Below, in pieces: positions 24,652 to 33,504 of a DNA stretch of 64,000 nt. This DNA is from Bacteroidales bacterium. GTDB taxonomy: Bacteria; Bacteroidota; Bacteroidia; Bacteroidales; FEN-979. The position numbers and the translations under genes are program-made. The stretch covers positions 32,717-96,716 of the forward strand of contig JADGPR010000003.1 in assembly GCA_017882335.1 (NCBI GenBank), read 5' to 3'. The notes beneath the pieces are model-generated. The model saw only the letters and a list, made by a program, of their open reading frames with translations. It searched no databases and was not told where the DNA came from. How positions within the stretch are numbered: the stretch's first letter is position 1; each line of letters starts with the position of its first letter.

Positions 24652-27117
24652 CTACTTTTCGAATAACTGATCATAGGTGTTCTCCCATCCCGGCAGTTTT
24701 CCTTTCACCGACAAGTCAAGCGGAGGATTTTGACCGCCCATATTCAGGAGCCGAAGCAATCCTGTGGAAATATAAGGGTTCTTCGCGGGATTAAATGTTT
24801 CTCCCGTTTCCTTTGCTAACCGTTCATCGTTGCATCCTTCCAGGAATGCATGCTTTTTTTGAAGGTTATACAGCGCAACGGAATAAGGAACTGCATATTT
24901 CTGTTTCAGCCGGGCTACCTCAAAAGCCTTTTCGAGCAGGTCAGATTCATTTTCACCAATACCGTTTGAAAGTCCCAGGTCATGTGCCCGTTGTGCAGTC
25001 AATCCCTGCAAAAACAATTCGTCAATGACCGACTCCCCGAAGCCAAGCCGGATCAGTTCCTGTATTGCTCCGAAGCCTGCAAGGATGGCATATTCAATTT
25101 CAGGCTGGTTATAATTTTTCTTTACCCGGAATACATTCTTTCTTTTCAGGGAATCAAATTCAACACCTTTTATCACCAGGTCAAAACGCTGGTTAAGGAA
25201 ATAGGTGAATTCTGCGCCTCCGCCCCATTTTTCTCCAAAAACGCCGATCGTCCATACCGGCATTTCCTGGATGAACCGGAATAATTTCATACCGCATCTG
25301 GTAAAATAAGAAGCCTCTTCCTCACCCAGGAACTGGTAGCCGGTATTTGCATCGAACCATCCTTTGTTGAATTGGCGTGCATCGGCCCCCAGCATACGCA
25401 TCCCTTTGCCCGAAGCAGTGAAAAGAAGTGCCCCGAGTTGACCTTTCATGTAAAGCCTGGTCGAAACCCCGATGGCATGATCAAGCTGATCGATGGTATT
25501 ACGGTTCCATACATTTCCGTTCAAGGGATTATCGAAAATGATAGATGCCACGCGGTCTTTCCGGGTCGGAAAAATATATCTCAGATCATTATAATAAAGA
25601 TCCATCTCTCCTGTAATAAAGTTTCGCTGGCTTACAGGAGTTCCATAGATCCGGCCATAACCCAGCAGGTTTGACCAGCCTTTCTTTTTCATAAAATAAA
25701 GCAGGCTGGGCTTATTTATCCGGGGGCCTGTCTTACCGTCAAGATCGAACAATTCCGTACGGTCGGGATTTTCACTGGCCGCTTTCTTCACAAGCCCAAT
25801 GAAGCCATCGAACCCATAAAAATCAAGAAATCCGTCGATAATTTCGCACAGGCCATGTTTGAAACGCAATCCCACTTTGGTGGAAGCATTGATATCTGCA
25901 GCGGTCGCATGGTTATCCTGGATCAGGTCCAGCGAATATAACATCAGCGGTATCACGTACCGCCTGAATGTTTTCCCTCCCATATCGCAGGATCCTGCAA
26001 TTTTGATTAGTCCTTCTATACTTTTGATGGAAGAGTTCCGGTGATCAAGGGAGTTTGCCTCGGTCACAGACCAGTACTCCTGGCGATTTATTTCAAGGAT
26101 GTCGACATATTTTTTACTCCCGGGATCATATACTTTGACTGCTTTTTCCCGGTTTGGAATACCCGACCATTTAAAGAAACCCTCCTTTTCCCCGCTATAG
26201 ATTCCAATTCTTCCCGCTTTTTCAAGTGCGCCAACCCAGGTGGGGTAATGTTTGCCTTTCTGGTTGTAAAGAACCCTTAACCGGTCATCCGCCGGTAACG
26301 CCTTGTTCAGGTGCTTTGCACATTCTATATAAGGCATATGGCCAGTCCGGTCAAGAACCTGGAAAGGATTTGCTGTAAGCAGCTCAAACACCTGCGGCAA
26401 CTCAACCAGATCCTGCCCCGTTTTTACATCCCAGCTGATGATAGCTGCCATCCCTTCAAAAATCGGATCCGCCACATAACCATGATGATCATTCCTCAAG
26501 GCAATCACTTTCTTTTCCAGGATCTGTTCGGCAAAAGCGACACCCATCGTGAAAGTCTCCTCACTGGCATACTTCCCTTTCATGACATCGAACAAACGGT
26601 TGATGTGAAATGGGAAATAACCGTGTCCGGTGAGAAACCTGTCACGCAAAAACCGGTCATTGAATAGTTCTGCAAGTTCAGCCGTCGTATGAGAAGATGT
26701 GTTGGAAAAGATAAAGATCAGTTTTTTCGGATCGGCATGTTTTTCAATATTTGCAAAGATGACCTTTTTGACATCGAGCCGCTCCGTGGCAACTTCCCAT
26801 ATGACCTCGGCATCTTTAAGCAGGGCAAAGTCTTTGGTATAAATAACCCTGTTCATAAAGTCATTCATCTGTTCCGCAAGAAGCCTCCCGCCTTCAACCA
26901 TATCTGAAAAATATGCGGAGATATCCTTTTTCGCCCTTTGAAGTGAAGGATCTGAAATATCTATAAAGATCACATCGTAGTCAGTCTTGTTGAGAATATC
27001 GATCCCGATCCCGATTCCCATGGTTCCGGATCCGATAAGGGCAATCCTTTTAATGCTGTTCAGTTTTGGTATTTCCCGCTGCAGTAACCGGTTTCCGTAT
27101 GAAAAAACAGTACCCAT
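24652..27117 (-). CDS. Fused 3-hydroxyacyl-CoA dehydrogenase / enoyl-CoA hydratase (FadN-like), divergent
   Basis: The 821-residue bifunctional protein has the NAD-dependent 3-hydroxyacyl-CoA dehydrogenase part first (Rossmann GSGTMGIGIGIDI from residue 30; catalytic-His segment GHGYFPFHINRLF near 165) and an enoyl-CoA hydratase part at the end (about 530-780). This order is like FadN and opposite to FadB. Canonical motifs are altered: the usual G-H-F-F-N-P is GHGYFP, and the hydratase oxyanion-hole segment reads GKGMRMLGADARQF. Acidic residues at hydratase positions (GGGAEF, NQPEIEY) remain. As last gene of the operon it likely oxidises 3-hydroxypimelyl-CoA and/or hydrates glutaconyl- or crotonyl-type enoyl-CoA. 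Substrate is inference. Confidence 0.85.
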   Translation of the reverse strand: MGTVFSYGNRLLQREIPKLNSIKRIALIGSGTMGIGIGIDILNKTDYDVIFIDISDPSLQRAKKDISAYFSDMVEGGRLLAEQMNDFMNRVIYTKDFALLKDAEVIWEVATERLDVKKVIFANIEKHADPKKLIFIFSNTSSHTTAELAELFNDRFLRDRFLTGHGYFPFHINRLFDVMKGKYASEETFTMGVAFAEQILEKKVIALRNDHHGYVADPIFEGMAAIISWDVKTGQDLVELPQVFELLTANPFQVLDRTGHMPYIECAKHLNKALPADDRLRVLYNQKGKHYPTWVGALEKAGRIGIYSGEKEGFFKWSGIPNREKAVKVYDPGSKKYVDILEINRQEYWSVTEANSLDHRNSSIKSIEGLIKIAGSCDMGGKTFRRYVIPLMLYSLDLIQDNHATAADINASTKVGLRFKHGLCEIIDGFLDFYGFDGFIGLVKKAASENPDRTELFDLDGKTGPRINKPSLLYFMKKKGWSNLLGYGRIYGTPVSQRNFITGEMDLYYNDLRYIFPTRKDRVASIIFDNPLNGNVWNRNTIDQLDHAIGVSTRLYMKGQLGALLFTASGKGMRMLGADARQFNKGWFDANTGYQFLGEEEASYFTRCGMKLFRFIQEMPVWTIGVFGEKWGGGAEFTYFLNQRFDLVIKGVEFDSLKRKNVFRVKKNYNQPEIEYAILAGFGAIQELIRLGFGESVIDELFLQGLTAQRAHDLGLSNGIGENESDLLEKAFEVARLKQKYAVPYSVALYNLQKKHAFLEGCNDERLAKETGETFNPAKNPYISTGLLRLLNMGGQNPPLDLSVKGKLPGWENTYDQLFEK

Positions 27118-27165
27118 AATAATCCTCTTTTAGATTTATTTCTATTTTTTTAGATAATGATATTG

Positions 27166-28437
27166 TCAGATCACTTCAACACAAACGGCTCCTCCCTGGC
27201 CTCCGCCGATGCAGGCAGAAGCAATACCTGTCTTCAGGTTCCGCCGTTTCAACTCATAGATCAGATCGGTCGTTATGCGTAATCCTGTCGCAGCAATGTT
27301 ATGCCCGATAGCTATGGCTCCGCCATTGACATTGGTCAGATCACGGGGCAGACCCAGTTCTTTTTCAACACCAAGGTACTGGGCTGCAAAGGCCTCATTG
27401 ATTTCAAAAAGATCGACATCTGAGAGTTTCATCTTCAGTCTCTTCAGAAGTTCACGGATAGCCGGAACCGGTCCCTGTGCCATGATCTCCGGAGCGACCG
27501 TGGAAAACTGGTATCCTTTTAATATTGCCAGATAAGGGATGTGATGTTTATCCGCATATTTCCGGTCCATCAAAAGGGCAGCTGCTGCGCCGTCGCTGAT
27601 CTGGCTTGCCGTACCTGGAGTAACCATCCCATCCTTTTTTACCAAAGGTCTCAGGTTTTTCAGTTCCTCAAGGCTGATATCGGATTTTGTCCCTTCATCC
27701 CGCCAGACAGACAAAGAATTCCCTGCATTATCCACAGTTTCCAGGGTGAATATTCCTTTGAGATAATCATTCTTTCCAGGTTTAGTGAATCTGTTCCATT
27801 GTTTCGACTGAGCTTCAATGGCCCTTGTGTGGCTTAGGTAAGCAAATCCGTCACATGCCTTCCGGCTGATCCCGGTCAGGGTTCCGTATTCCTCAGCGGT
27901 ACGGGGCATCATGGTTTTAAAAAGGTTGTGATTAAATCCTTCAAGAAGATAATCTTTCAGAGGTGCATCTTCAAAATTCCAGACACTATCCTGTTTTCTT
28001 CGTCCCTGGTGAATCAGGTTTGTTTGCGACATGTTTTCAGTTGCAAACGACAACACACAGTTTGCTTTACCGGGAGTATCTGAATTCAGCAGGTCGAATG
28101 CATCGGCAAGTACCTGAAACCCTGTTCCGCAGATCCGCAAAGTAGTTTTCCCCGGAGCGACCTTCAGGTTATCCGTATCATTAAACATCGCGGCTACCCT
28201 CATCGCCACGTTCCTGGGCAGGTATATTTGCTGGTTGAGTGAATCTATATAGATCATACCGGCAATGACTTGGTCGATCCGGATCGCCGATAAATTTATA
28301 CCCGATCGTATGATCGCTTCTTTGACTGCAAGAACGGCCAGGTCCTCGGCCGAAAGATGATTGTAATATCCTCCGTGTTTTCCGATAGGAGTCCTGGCGG
28401 CGCTTACAATTACTACTTCTTTTTGATTGTTGTTCAT
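27166..28437 (-). CDS. Thiolase (acetyl-CoA C-acyltransferase), second copy
   Basis: This 423-residue thiolase has the reactive Cys in TLRICGTGFQVLADA near residue 105, the FEINEAFAAQYLG motif near 345, the GHNIAATGLRI (G-H) motif near 377 and CIGGGQGGAVCVE near the end. Thiolases cleave 3-oxoacyl-CoA with CoA. It follows the activase gene with 8 bases between and precedes the FadN-like gene, so the two probably act together on 3-oxopimelyl-CoA or acetoacetyl-CoA. The family is certain; the substrate is inferred from context. Confidence 0.92.
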   Translation of the reverse strand: MNNNQKEVVIVSAARTPIGKHGGYYNHLSAEDLAVLAVKEAIIRSGINLSAIRIDQVIAGMIYIDSLNQQIYLPRNVAMRVAAMFNDTDNLKVAPGKTTLRICGTGFQVLADAFDLLNSDTPGKANCVLSFATENMSQTNLIHQGRRKQDSVWNFEDAPLKDYLLEGFNHNLFKTMMPRTAEEYGTLTGISRKACDGFAYLSHTRAIEAQSKQWNRFTKPGKNDYLKGIFTLETVDNAGNSLSVWRDEGTKSDISLEELKNLRPLVKKDGMVTPGTASQISDGAAAALLMDRKYADKHHIPYLAILKGYQFSTVAPEIMAQGPVPAIRELLKRLKMKLSDVDLFEINEAFAAQYLGVEKELGLPRDLTNVNGGAIAIGHNIAATGLRITTDLIYELKRRNLKTGIASACIGGGQGGAVCVEVI

Positions 28438-28445
28438 ATAGGTTT

Positions 28446-29189
28446 TTATCTGTTAAGCAGGACACATCCATAAGCAGCTAAAAACTGGGAATGCTCAGGA
28501 CTGTCAGAATTAATAAATGCTTTTTTAAATAATTTCACGATCATAGGATGTGTATCCGGCAAACCACCGGTAATGACAAGATAATCTTCCAGTGGGGATA
28601 ATTCAATGCAACGTACCACAATGGAATTATAAATGCCGATGATAATGTTTGGCAAAGATATACCGTTCTTTATCAACCCGATGATCTCAGAAATGGCAAA
28701 GACGGTACAAAAACTGTTGATCCTGACCTCCTCTGTAGCCTGTTCCGCAAAGCGGGTAAATTCGGAAGGAGCTATATCCAGGCGGAAAGCGATCTCTTCC
28801 AGAAACGATCCTGTACCTGCTGCGCATTTCCGGTTCATCTTGAATTTATCGACTTGTCCGAGATCATTTATTTTGATGTATTTCGTATCCTGTCCCCCGA
28901 TATCAATAATGGAACATTTCCTTTCATATTTTTTAAAAACGGCTTTTGACAAGGCGATGATCTCAGAATTCGGAATAAACGGAACATCCAATTGTTCCCT
29001 TCCATATCCGCAGGTATAAACCGGATACTTTATCTCAAAATCCGGTGTAAAGTTATCAATGATCTTTTTTGCGGCTGTGGGGAAATTATACCCCGTTTTG
29101 ACGCAAAAGTACCCACAGACCAGGTCATTTTCATCAACCACCACACCTTTAGTATATGATGATCCCAGGTCAATTCCGAGTCTGTACAT
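28446..29189 (-). CDS. BadF/BcrA/HgdC-family ATPase (activase), second set
   Basis: The 247-residue ASKHA ATPase has the phosphate motif LGIDLGSSYTKGVVVDE at the N-terminus and SIIDIGGQDTKYIKI near residue 95. The two cysteines expected to bridge a dimer [4Fe-4S] cluster sit in NRKCAAGTGSFLEE and INSFCTVFAISEI. Such activases hydrolyse ATP to drive one electron into a partner of the HgdB/BcrB type. It lies 48 bases after such a partner (29238-30491), making a separate pair in addition to bcrAD. It is shorter than BcrA/BcrD and closest in build to HgdC-type homodimeric activators. Confidence 0.88.
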   Translation of the reverse strand: MYRLGIDLGSSYTKGVVVDENDLVCGYFCVKTGYNFPTAAKKIIDNFTPDFEIKYPVYTCGYGREQLDVPFIPNSEIIALSKAVFKKYERKCSIIDIGGQDTKYIKINDLGQVDKFKMNRKCAAGTGSFLEEIAFRLDIAPSEFTRFAEQATEEVRINSFCTVFAISEIIGLIKNGISLPNIIIGIYNSIVVRCIELSPLEDYLVITGGLPDTHPMIVKLFKKAFINSDSPEHSQFLAAYGCVLLNR

Positions 29190-29237
29190 TTCCTGAAATT
29201 ATCAGATAAAACATGATATGTCCTTTGTTTGTTTTTA

Positions 29238-30491
29238 TCATTTCTGATGACCGGCTAACTGGTCGATGAATGTCTCAATGGCAATGATACTTTGTTCCTC
29301 ACTGAAGCATCTCGGATCATTCAGGTCGCCGTTTATTTCCAAGTACGGGATCCCGGTGGTTTCAAACAGCCTGTTTTGCAATCCGTACAGGTTGTTGGAA
29401 TTCCGGTGACATGTTTTAGATTCATGGTAAATCAACCCGTCAATCGAAAAATCCTTTAAAAGTTTCTCCAGTATTTTTTCTTTAGCGTTATCCGATCTCA
29501 CGATAAAAAGTTTGCTGTAAGCCAGAGCACTGGATTCAAAAGGGTTTCCGGCATCCAGGTCATCAAACACCCAACTGTTGCAGTAGGTTGAAGCAACAAT
29601 GCAGGTATCCAGCCTTGAAAATACTTTTGCGAGGCTGCTCAACTTGTACCATAAGGGCATACCATCCCAGTAGATCCTGTGTTTTTCCAACGGAATCGCA
29701 CCGATATTATTCTGAATCCGCTCCTCAAGTTCAGCCAGCAGGATCTTATAATAATCGACTGCATATTGTGTTCCCCGCATAACCACAATCGGTCCCATGT
29801 GAATAACAGAATCAAAGAAATTAATCGGGGATGGTTTGTGCATGGCTTTTTCCAGTACTGTTCTCCATAATATGCAGCCTTCGTGTGACAAAGCAACTGC
29901 TTCCTTCAACCTGTCCGGATCGAATTTCCGCCCAGCTGCTTTTTCCAGTTCCGGGATAAGTCCTTCGATCTGATCTGAAACGTTTTTAATGATGCCCGGG
30001 GTCAATTCATCTATACCAAGAGGGGTATGAATACCCAGCACAGGCACATTAAAATGCCTGGCATAAAAGGAGAACCAGTCGCTTACCTCCCGGCATTGGT
30101 TGGTATTATACACCAGGATATCCGGTTTTGGAATTGATTTGAATCCCATTTTCTGAAGAGGAGTTTCATTTTGAAGAAAGGCTCCTATATCACTGGTCAG
30201 GTAAGAGCATATTTCCGGGGAATAGCCGATTGCAATGGCTGAAGGGATATATTTATCAGCATTTTTACCAGCGCCGAGCATTGCACCGTGGTTTTCGGGG
30301 AAATAGACTTCAAATCCCATGGAATAGAGTAATTCCGTCGGTCCGACACTGGTGCACCAGGCAATCTTTTTTCTTCCCGTTTCTGCAGCATCCCTGAGCC
30401 GGCCGAAATAATCATCCATGGTTTTACGAAGATCATCCGCGGCTTTTAACCGGATGATCTCGTTTTTTTCATGACTAGCTGCATTACTCAT
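29238..30491 (-). CDS. HgdB/BcrB-like FeS protein, single-subunit partner of the activase
   Basis: This 417-residue member of the 2-hydroxyglutaryl-CoA dehydratase D-component family has conserved cysteines spread over the chain: KIAWCTSVGPTELLY (Cys ~46), GYSPEICSYL (~95), YNTNQCREVSDW (~132), then ASTYCNSW, ESKTCHRNSNNLYG and DPRCFSEEQ near the C-terminus. Benzoyl-CoA reductase and hydroxyacyl-CoA dehydratases need two different subunits of this family; here only one is encoded, next to its own activase. This resembles the single-subunit double-cubane cluster proteins with their reductase (YjiM/YjiL type). The substrate is unknown; a role as an additional low-potential reductase in the pathway is inference. 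Confidence 0.8.
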   Translation of the reverse strand: MSNAASHEKNEIIRLKAADDLRKTMDDYFGRLRDAAETGRKKIAWCTSVGPTELLYSMGFEVYFPENHGAMLGAGKNADKYIPSAIAIGYSPEICSYLTSDIGAFLQNETPLQKMGFKSIPKPDILVYNTNQCREVSDWFSFYARHFNVPVLGIHTPLGIDELTPGIIKNVSDQIEGLIPELEKAAGRKFDPDRLKEAVALSHEGCILWRTVLEKAMHKPSPINFFDSVIHMGPIVVMRGTQYAVDYYKILLAELEERIQNNIGAIPLEKHRIYWDGMPLWYKLSSLAKVFSRLDTCIVASTYCNSWVFDDLDAGNPFESSALAYSKLFIVRSDNAKEKILEKLLKDFSIDGLIYHESKTCHRNSNNLYGLQNRLFETTGIPYLEINGDLNDPRCFSEEQSIIAIETFIDQLAGHQK

Positions 30492-30530
30492 ATTTAAATT
30501 TTATTTATGATTTTGGTTCGGACTTTTGAT

Positions 30531-31304
30531 TCAGGAGTTCTTCCAGACAGGTTTTCTTTTCTCAAGAAAGGAATTTATCCCTTCATTGGCATCGCTGGTT
30601 TCCATCAGCCCGTTTATAAAAAGTTCAGTGAATGCGGGCAGGTTTTTTTGCATGAAAAAGTCGAAAGATGCCCGTGCAGCTTGGGTGGCATACCTTATTG
30701 ACGATGCGCTTTTCCCGGTAATGTTCTTTGTGATCCATGCATCCGTGGCTGTTTCCATATTTTCCCTGTCATCAAAGACCTCATTGATCAGTCCCCATGC
30801 TTTTCCTTCTTCAGCAGAGATCACTTTCCCAGTGATCAGCAGTTCCTCCGCCCTGGCATTTCCGATCTTGAGCGGAAGCATGATGGAAGCCGGCGGGGCG
30901 AAAACGCCAAGCAGGATTTCCGGCTGGCCAATCCTGGCTGATTTGTCAGCAAAAATGAAATTACAAGCAAGCGGAAGTTCAAATCCTCCTCCCAGGCATT
31001 GTCCGGAGATCTTTGCCAGGGCCGGAATATGAAGATCCATGAGGTTGTAAAAGATGCGGTGAAAATTTTCCAGCATTTCCGCGGCTTTATCCTTTGTATG
31101 CTCCTCAACGCTTGCCCCGAAAGAAAAATTCTTGCCGGCGCCTTCAAACGTGATCAGTTTAAGGTCATTTTTATTTTTGAAGGAAGCCAGCAAACTATTC
31201 AGGTCATTCATCATGATACTGTCCAGAACATTGCCTTTTCCGTCATTCAGGATCACCCTTGCGACGGTATTTTCAAAAAGATATTCTACAATGATTTTTT
31301 GCAT
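30531..31304 (-). CDS. dch: Cyclohexa-1,5-diene-1-carbonyl-CoA hydratase
   Basis: The 257-residue crotonase-family protein adds water to the dienoyl-CoA made by benzoyl-CoA reductase, giving 6-hydroxycyclohex-1-ene-1-carbonyl-CoA. Dch hallmarks include GKGNVLDSIMMNDLNSLL near the start, FEGAGKNFSFGASVEEH (residues ~53-70), SGQCLGGGFELPLACNFIFA (~109-128) and IGQPEILLGVFAPPAS. The VFAPPAS run is specific to the Dch branch rather than ordinary enoyl-CoA hydratases. It sits 19 bases after oah, in the dch-oah-had group typical of benzoyl-CoA pathways. Confidence 0.9.
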   Translation of the reverse strand: MQKIIVEYLFENTVARVILNDGKGNVLDSIMMNDLNSLLASFKNKNDLKLITFEGAGKNFSFGASVEEHTKDKAAEMLENFHRIFYNLMDLHIPALAKISGQCLGGGFELPLACNFIFADKSARIGQPEILLGVFAPPASIMLPLKIGNARAEELLITGKVISAEEGKAWGLINEVFDDRENMETATDAWITKNITGKSASSIRYATQAARASFDFFMQKNLPAFTELFINGLMETSDANEGINSFLEKRKPVWKNS

Positions 31305-31323
31305 AGGTATAGGATGATTTATT

Positions 31324-32409
31324 TTACGATTTAAATTTGGGAGAAATATCCTTTATCATCTCATCATTCCATTCATGTCCCTCGGCAAGCATCTGCCTTA
31401 ATTTTATAAAGTCCACTTCCCTATTATCCTTGGGTCCTTCATTAAACGCCCTGAATCCGGCTTTTCCTTCGGTCATCATATTCAGTGCCAGCCAGTCGCG
31501 GTTGCTCTCTTTGTTCAGGTCCCAGTGTTCCAGTTTCTTTTTCCGGAGGGAGTTCAAGGTTTTGCTCAGGCAGTTGGGCATGGTATACATCAGTTTCGTA
31601 CAGATCCTCTCCACAGCTTTATCCAGCATGGAAAGATCGGTTATAGCTGTTTTCATAAGCTCTTTGGCCTGTACCAGCTCATCTCCGGATTTCATTTTTC
31701 CAAAAATGATCTCTCCTTTGGCGTTAACCCACCTATCCGTATATACTAATGGATTCGGAATAAATTCACCGTTCACTTTCAGGGCAGGAGTTATCTCAGT
31801 AAGCAACCCATAGCGAATAGCTTCGTGGGCTGACCACGGATCACATACCGTACAGGAGTACATCGCATTTTCAATGCCAACAAACAATTGAAGAAAATCA
31901 GTGGCCCCACCGTCAGGTGCACTTCCGTGTTTGGGACCTGCCTGCCCGAAACGTGCAAGGTCCTGTGCAATTGAGAAGTCACAAGCCATACCGATCTCCT
32001 GGCCACCTCCGACCCTCATTCCGTTAACCCTGTTAATAATGGGCTTATCATTCATAAGGATGGAAGAGACCATGTCGTTGAAAAGACGCATATACTGCTT
32101 GTATTCCGGAGGATTGCAGGCATAATATTCTGCATATTCTTTTGTATTTCCTCCGGTACAGAAAGCCTTATCACCGACTGCAGTGAAAACCACTGCAACA
32201 ACACAGCGATCGTTGGAAGCCTGACGCATGGCAAGGATTATTTCTTTTATCGCTTCTGTAGTATACGAATTATACTGTTGTGGATTGTTGAGAATTATCC
32301 AGGCATTGAACAACCCCTCCACAGGGTTGCCTTTCCAGTCCAGACAAGGACGTTTTTCAAAGAGAATCTCTTTGAAATCTACTGATACAAGATCATGATT
32401 TTTTAACAT
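31324..32409 (-). CDS. oah: 6-oxocyclohex-1-ene-1-carbonyl-CoA hydrolase (ring cleaving)
   Basis: This 361-residue crotonase-superfamily enzyme (Oah, also called BamA) adds water to the oxo-enoyl-CoA and cleaves the ring to 3-hydroxypimelyl-CoA. It carries the long signature of the family almost unchanged: AFCTGGNTKEYAEYYA near residue 84, YKQYMRLFNDMVSSIL, RVNGMRVGGGQEIGMACDFS near 135 and RFGQAGPKHGSAPDGGATDF near 158. The length matches known Oah/BamA proteins (about 360-385). BamA is the accepted marker gene for anaerobic aromatic degradation, so this gene strongly supports the pathway call. Confidence 0.96.
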   Translation of the reverse strand: MLKNHDLVSVDFKEILFEKRPCLDWKGNPVEGLFNAWIILNNPQQYNSYTTEAIKEIILAMRQASNDRCVVAVVFTAVGDKAFCTGGNTKEYAEYYACNPPEYKQYMRLFNDMVSSILMNDKPIINRVNGMRVGGGQEIGMACDFSIAQDLARFGQAGPKHGSAPDGGATDFLQLFVGIENAMYSCTVCDPWSAHEAIRYGLLTEITPALKVNGEFIPNPLVYTDRWVNAKGEIIFGKMKSGDELVQAKELMKTAITDLSMLDKAVERICTKLMYTMPNCLSKTLNSLRKKKLEHWDLNKESNRDWLALNMMTEGKAGFRAFNEGPKDNREVDFIKLRQMLAEGHEWNDEMIKDISPKFKS

Positions 32410-32442
32410 GGGTTTCGAATTTTTTGAATAACATGTGTTTAT

Positions 32443-33504
32443 TTAATCGAAATCCGGAACTAAAACGGACCGCTTCTTATATTTATGTTCCAATGTGTTT
32501 TTAAATACCTCATTGATTGTTGACATTGGGAAGGTTTCAATGAAGGGGTCGATTTTCAATTTACCATCAGCGATAAGATCCAGAACATCGGGATATAATT
32601 CCGGTTTACATCCCCAGGTACCAATGATTTTGGCATCAAAAGCCATCAGGTTGCTTAATCTGATCTCCGTTCTGTCCATCGTAAAACCAACAATGGAAAG
32701 CGTGGAAGTGAAGGTGATAAGGTTAAAGGCCAATTCCTGTCCTGGCCGGGTTCCGGAAACTTCAAATATTTTCCATCCATACCGGGAAACTCCAAGGTTC
32801 TTTGCAATTCCTTTGACATTCTCTTTTACAGTTTTAATGTCCATTCCACTAACATTTAATACCGCATCAATGCCATTGTTTTTTGCAGCTTCCAGTTTTT
32901 CATCATCGATATCCAGGGCAAGGACTTTTGCACCGGTAATTTTTGCAAGCAACGCCGCAAAAATACCCACTCCGCCAACACCGATCACCACAGCAAAATC
33001 CCCGCTCTCCAGTTCTGATTTTTTCATGACCTGGTAAGGTGTCGATATCGCATCCGCAACAATGGCCAGTTTATTGAGCGGATATTTATCAAGGATTGTA
33101 TCCTTTACCTGACATAAAAAACGGGAAGGAACCCTGATGTGTGATGAAAAACCGCCGTGAAAATCATTCCCTGGCATCAGCTGGTTCTGGCACATATTGC
33201 TTCTGCCTTTTTTACAAAGTTCACATTCGCCGCATGGCAATACAGCCGGAATGATCACGTTTTTCCCAATCCATTCCGGTGATCCTGCAACGACATTTCC
33301 GCTTATTTCATGACCGAGAGTCAGCGGCAATTCTTTTTTTGTTTTTACACCGAAATGCCAGAAACTAAGATCAGTATGACATACCCCGCAACCCGCTACC
33401 CGGATCAGTGCCTCAGTTTCGTTCAGTACAGGCAAAGGGCTTTCGGTAAGCCGGAAATCAGCTTTTAATTCTGTCATTTGCCAGGAATACATTTTATCGC
33501 TCAT
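32443..33504 (-). CDS. had: 6-hydroxycyclohex-1-ene-1-carbonyl-CoA dehydrogenase
   Basis: The 353-residue zinc-dependent medium-chain alcohol dehydrogenase oxidises the 6-hydroxyenoyl-CoA to the 6-oxoenoyl-CoA with NAD+. The catalytic zinc region CGVCHTDLSFW (near 35) and LTLGHEISG (near 62), the structural zinc cysteines in CGECELCKKGRSNMC (near 93-107), and the Rossmann VVIGVGGVGIFAALLAK (near 170) are all present. The stretch NQLMPGNDFHGGFSSHIRVP is close to characterised Had proteins. Its ATG overlaps the stop of the preceding gene by four bases (ATGA at 33501-33504), suggesting translational coupling. Confidence 0.93.
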   Translation of the reverse strand: MSDKMYSWQMTELKADFRLTESPLPVLNETEALIRVAGCGVCHTDLSFWHFGVKTKKELPLTLGHEISGNVVAGSPEWIGKNVIIPAVLPCGECELCKKGRSNMCQNQLMPGNDFHGGFSSHIRVPSRFLCQVKDTILDKYPLNKLAIVADAISTPYQVMKKSELESGDFAVVIGVGGVGIFAALLAKITGAKVLALDIDDEKLEAAKNNGIDAVLNVSGMDIKTVKENVKGIAKNLGVSRYGWKIFEVSGTRPGQELAFNLITFTSTLSIVGFTMDRTEIRLSNLMAFDAKIIGTWGCKPELYPDVLDLIADGKLKIDPFIETFPMSTINEVFKNTLEHKYKKRSVLVPDFD

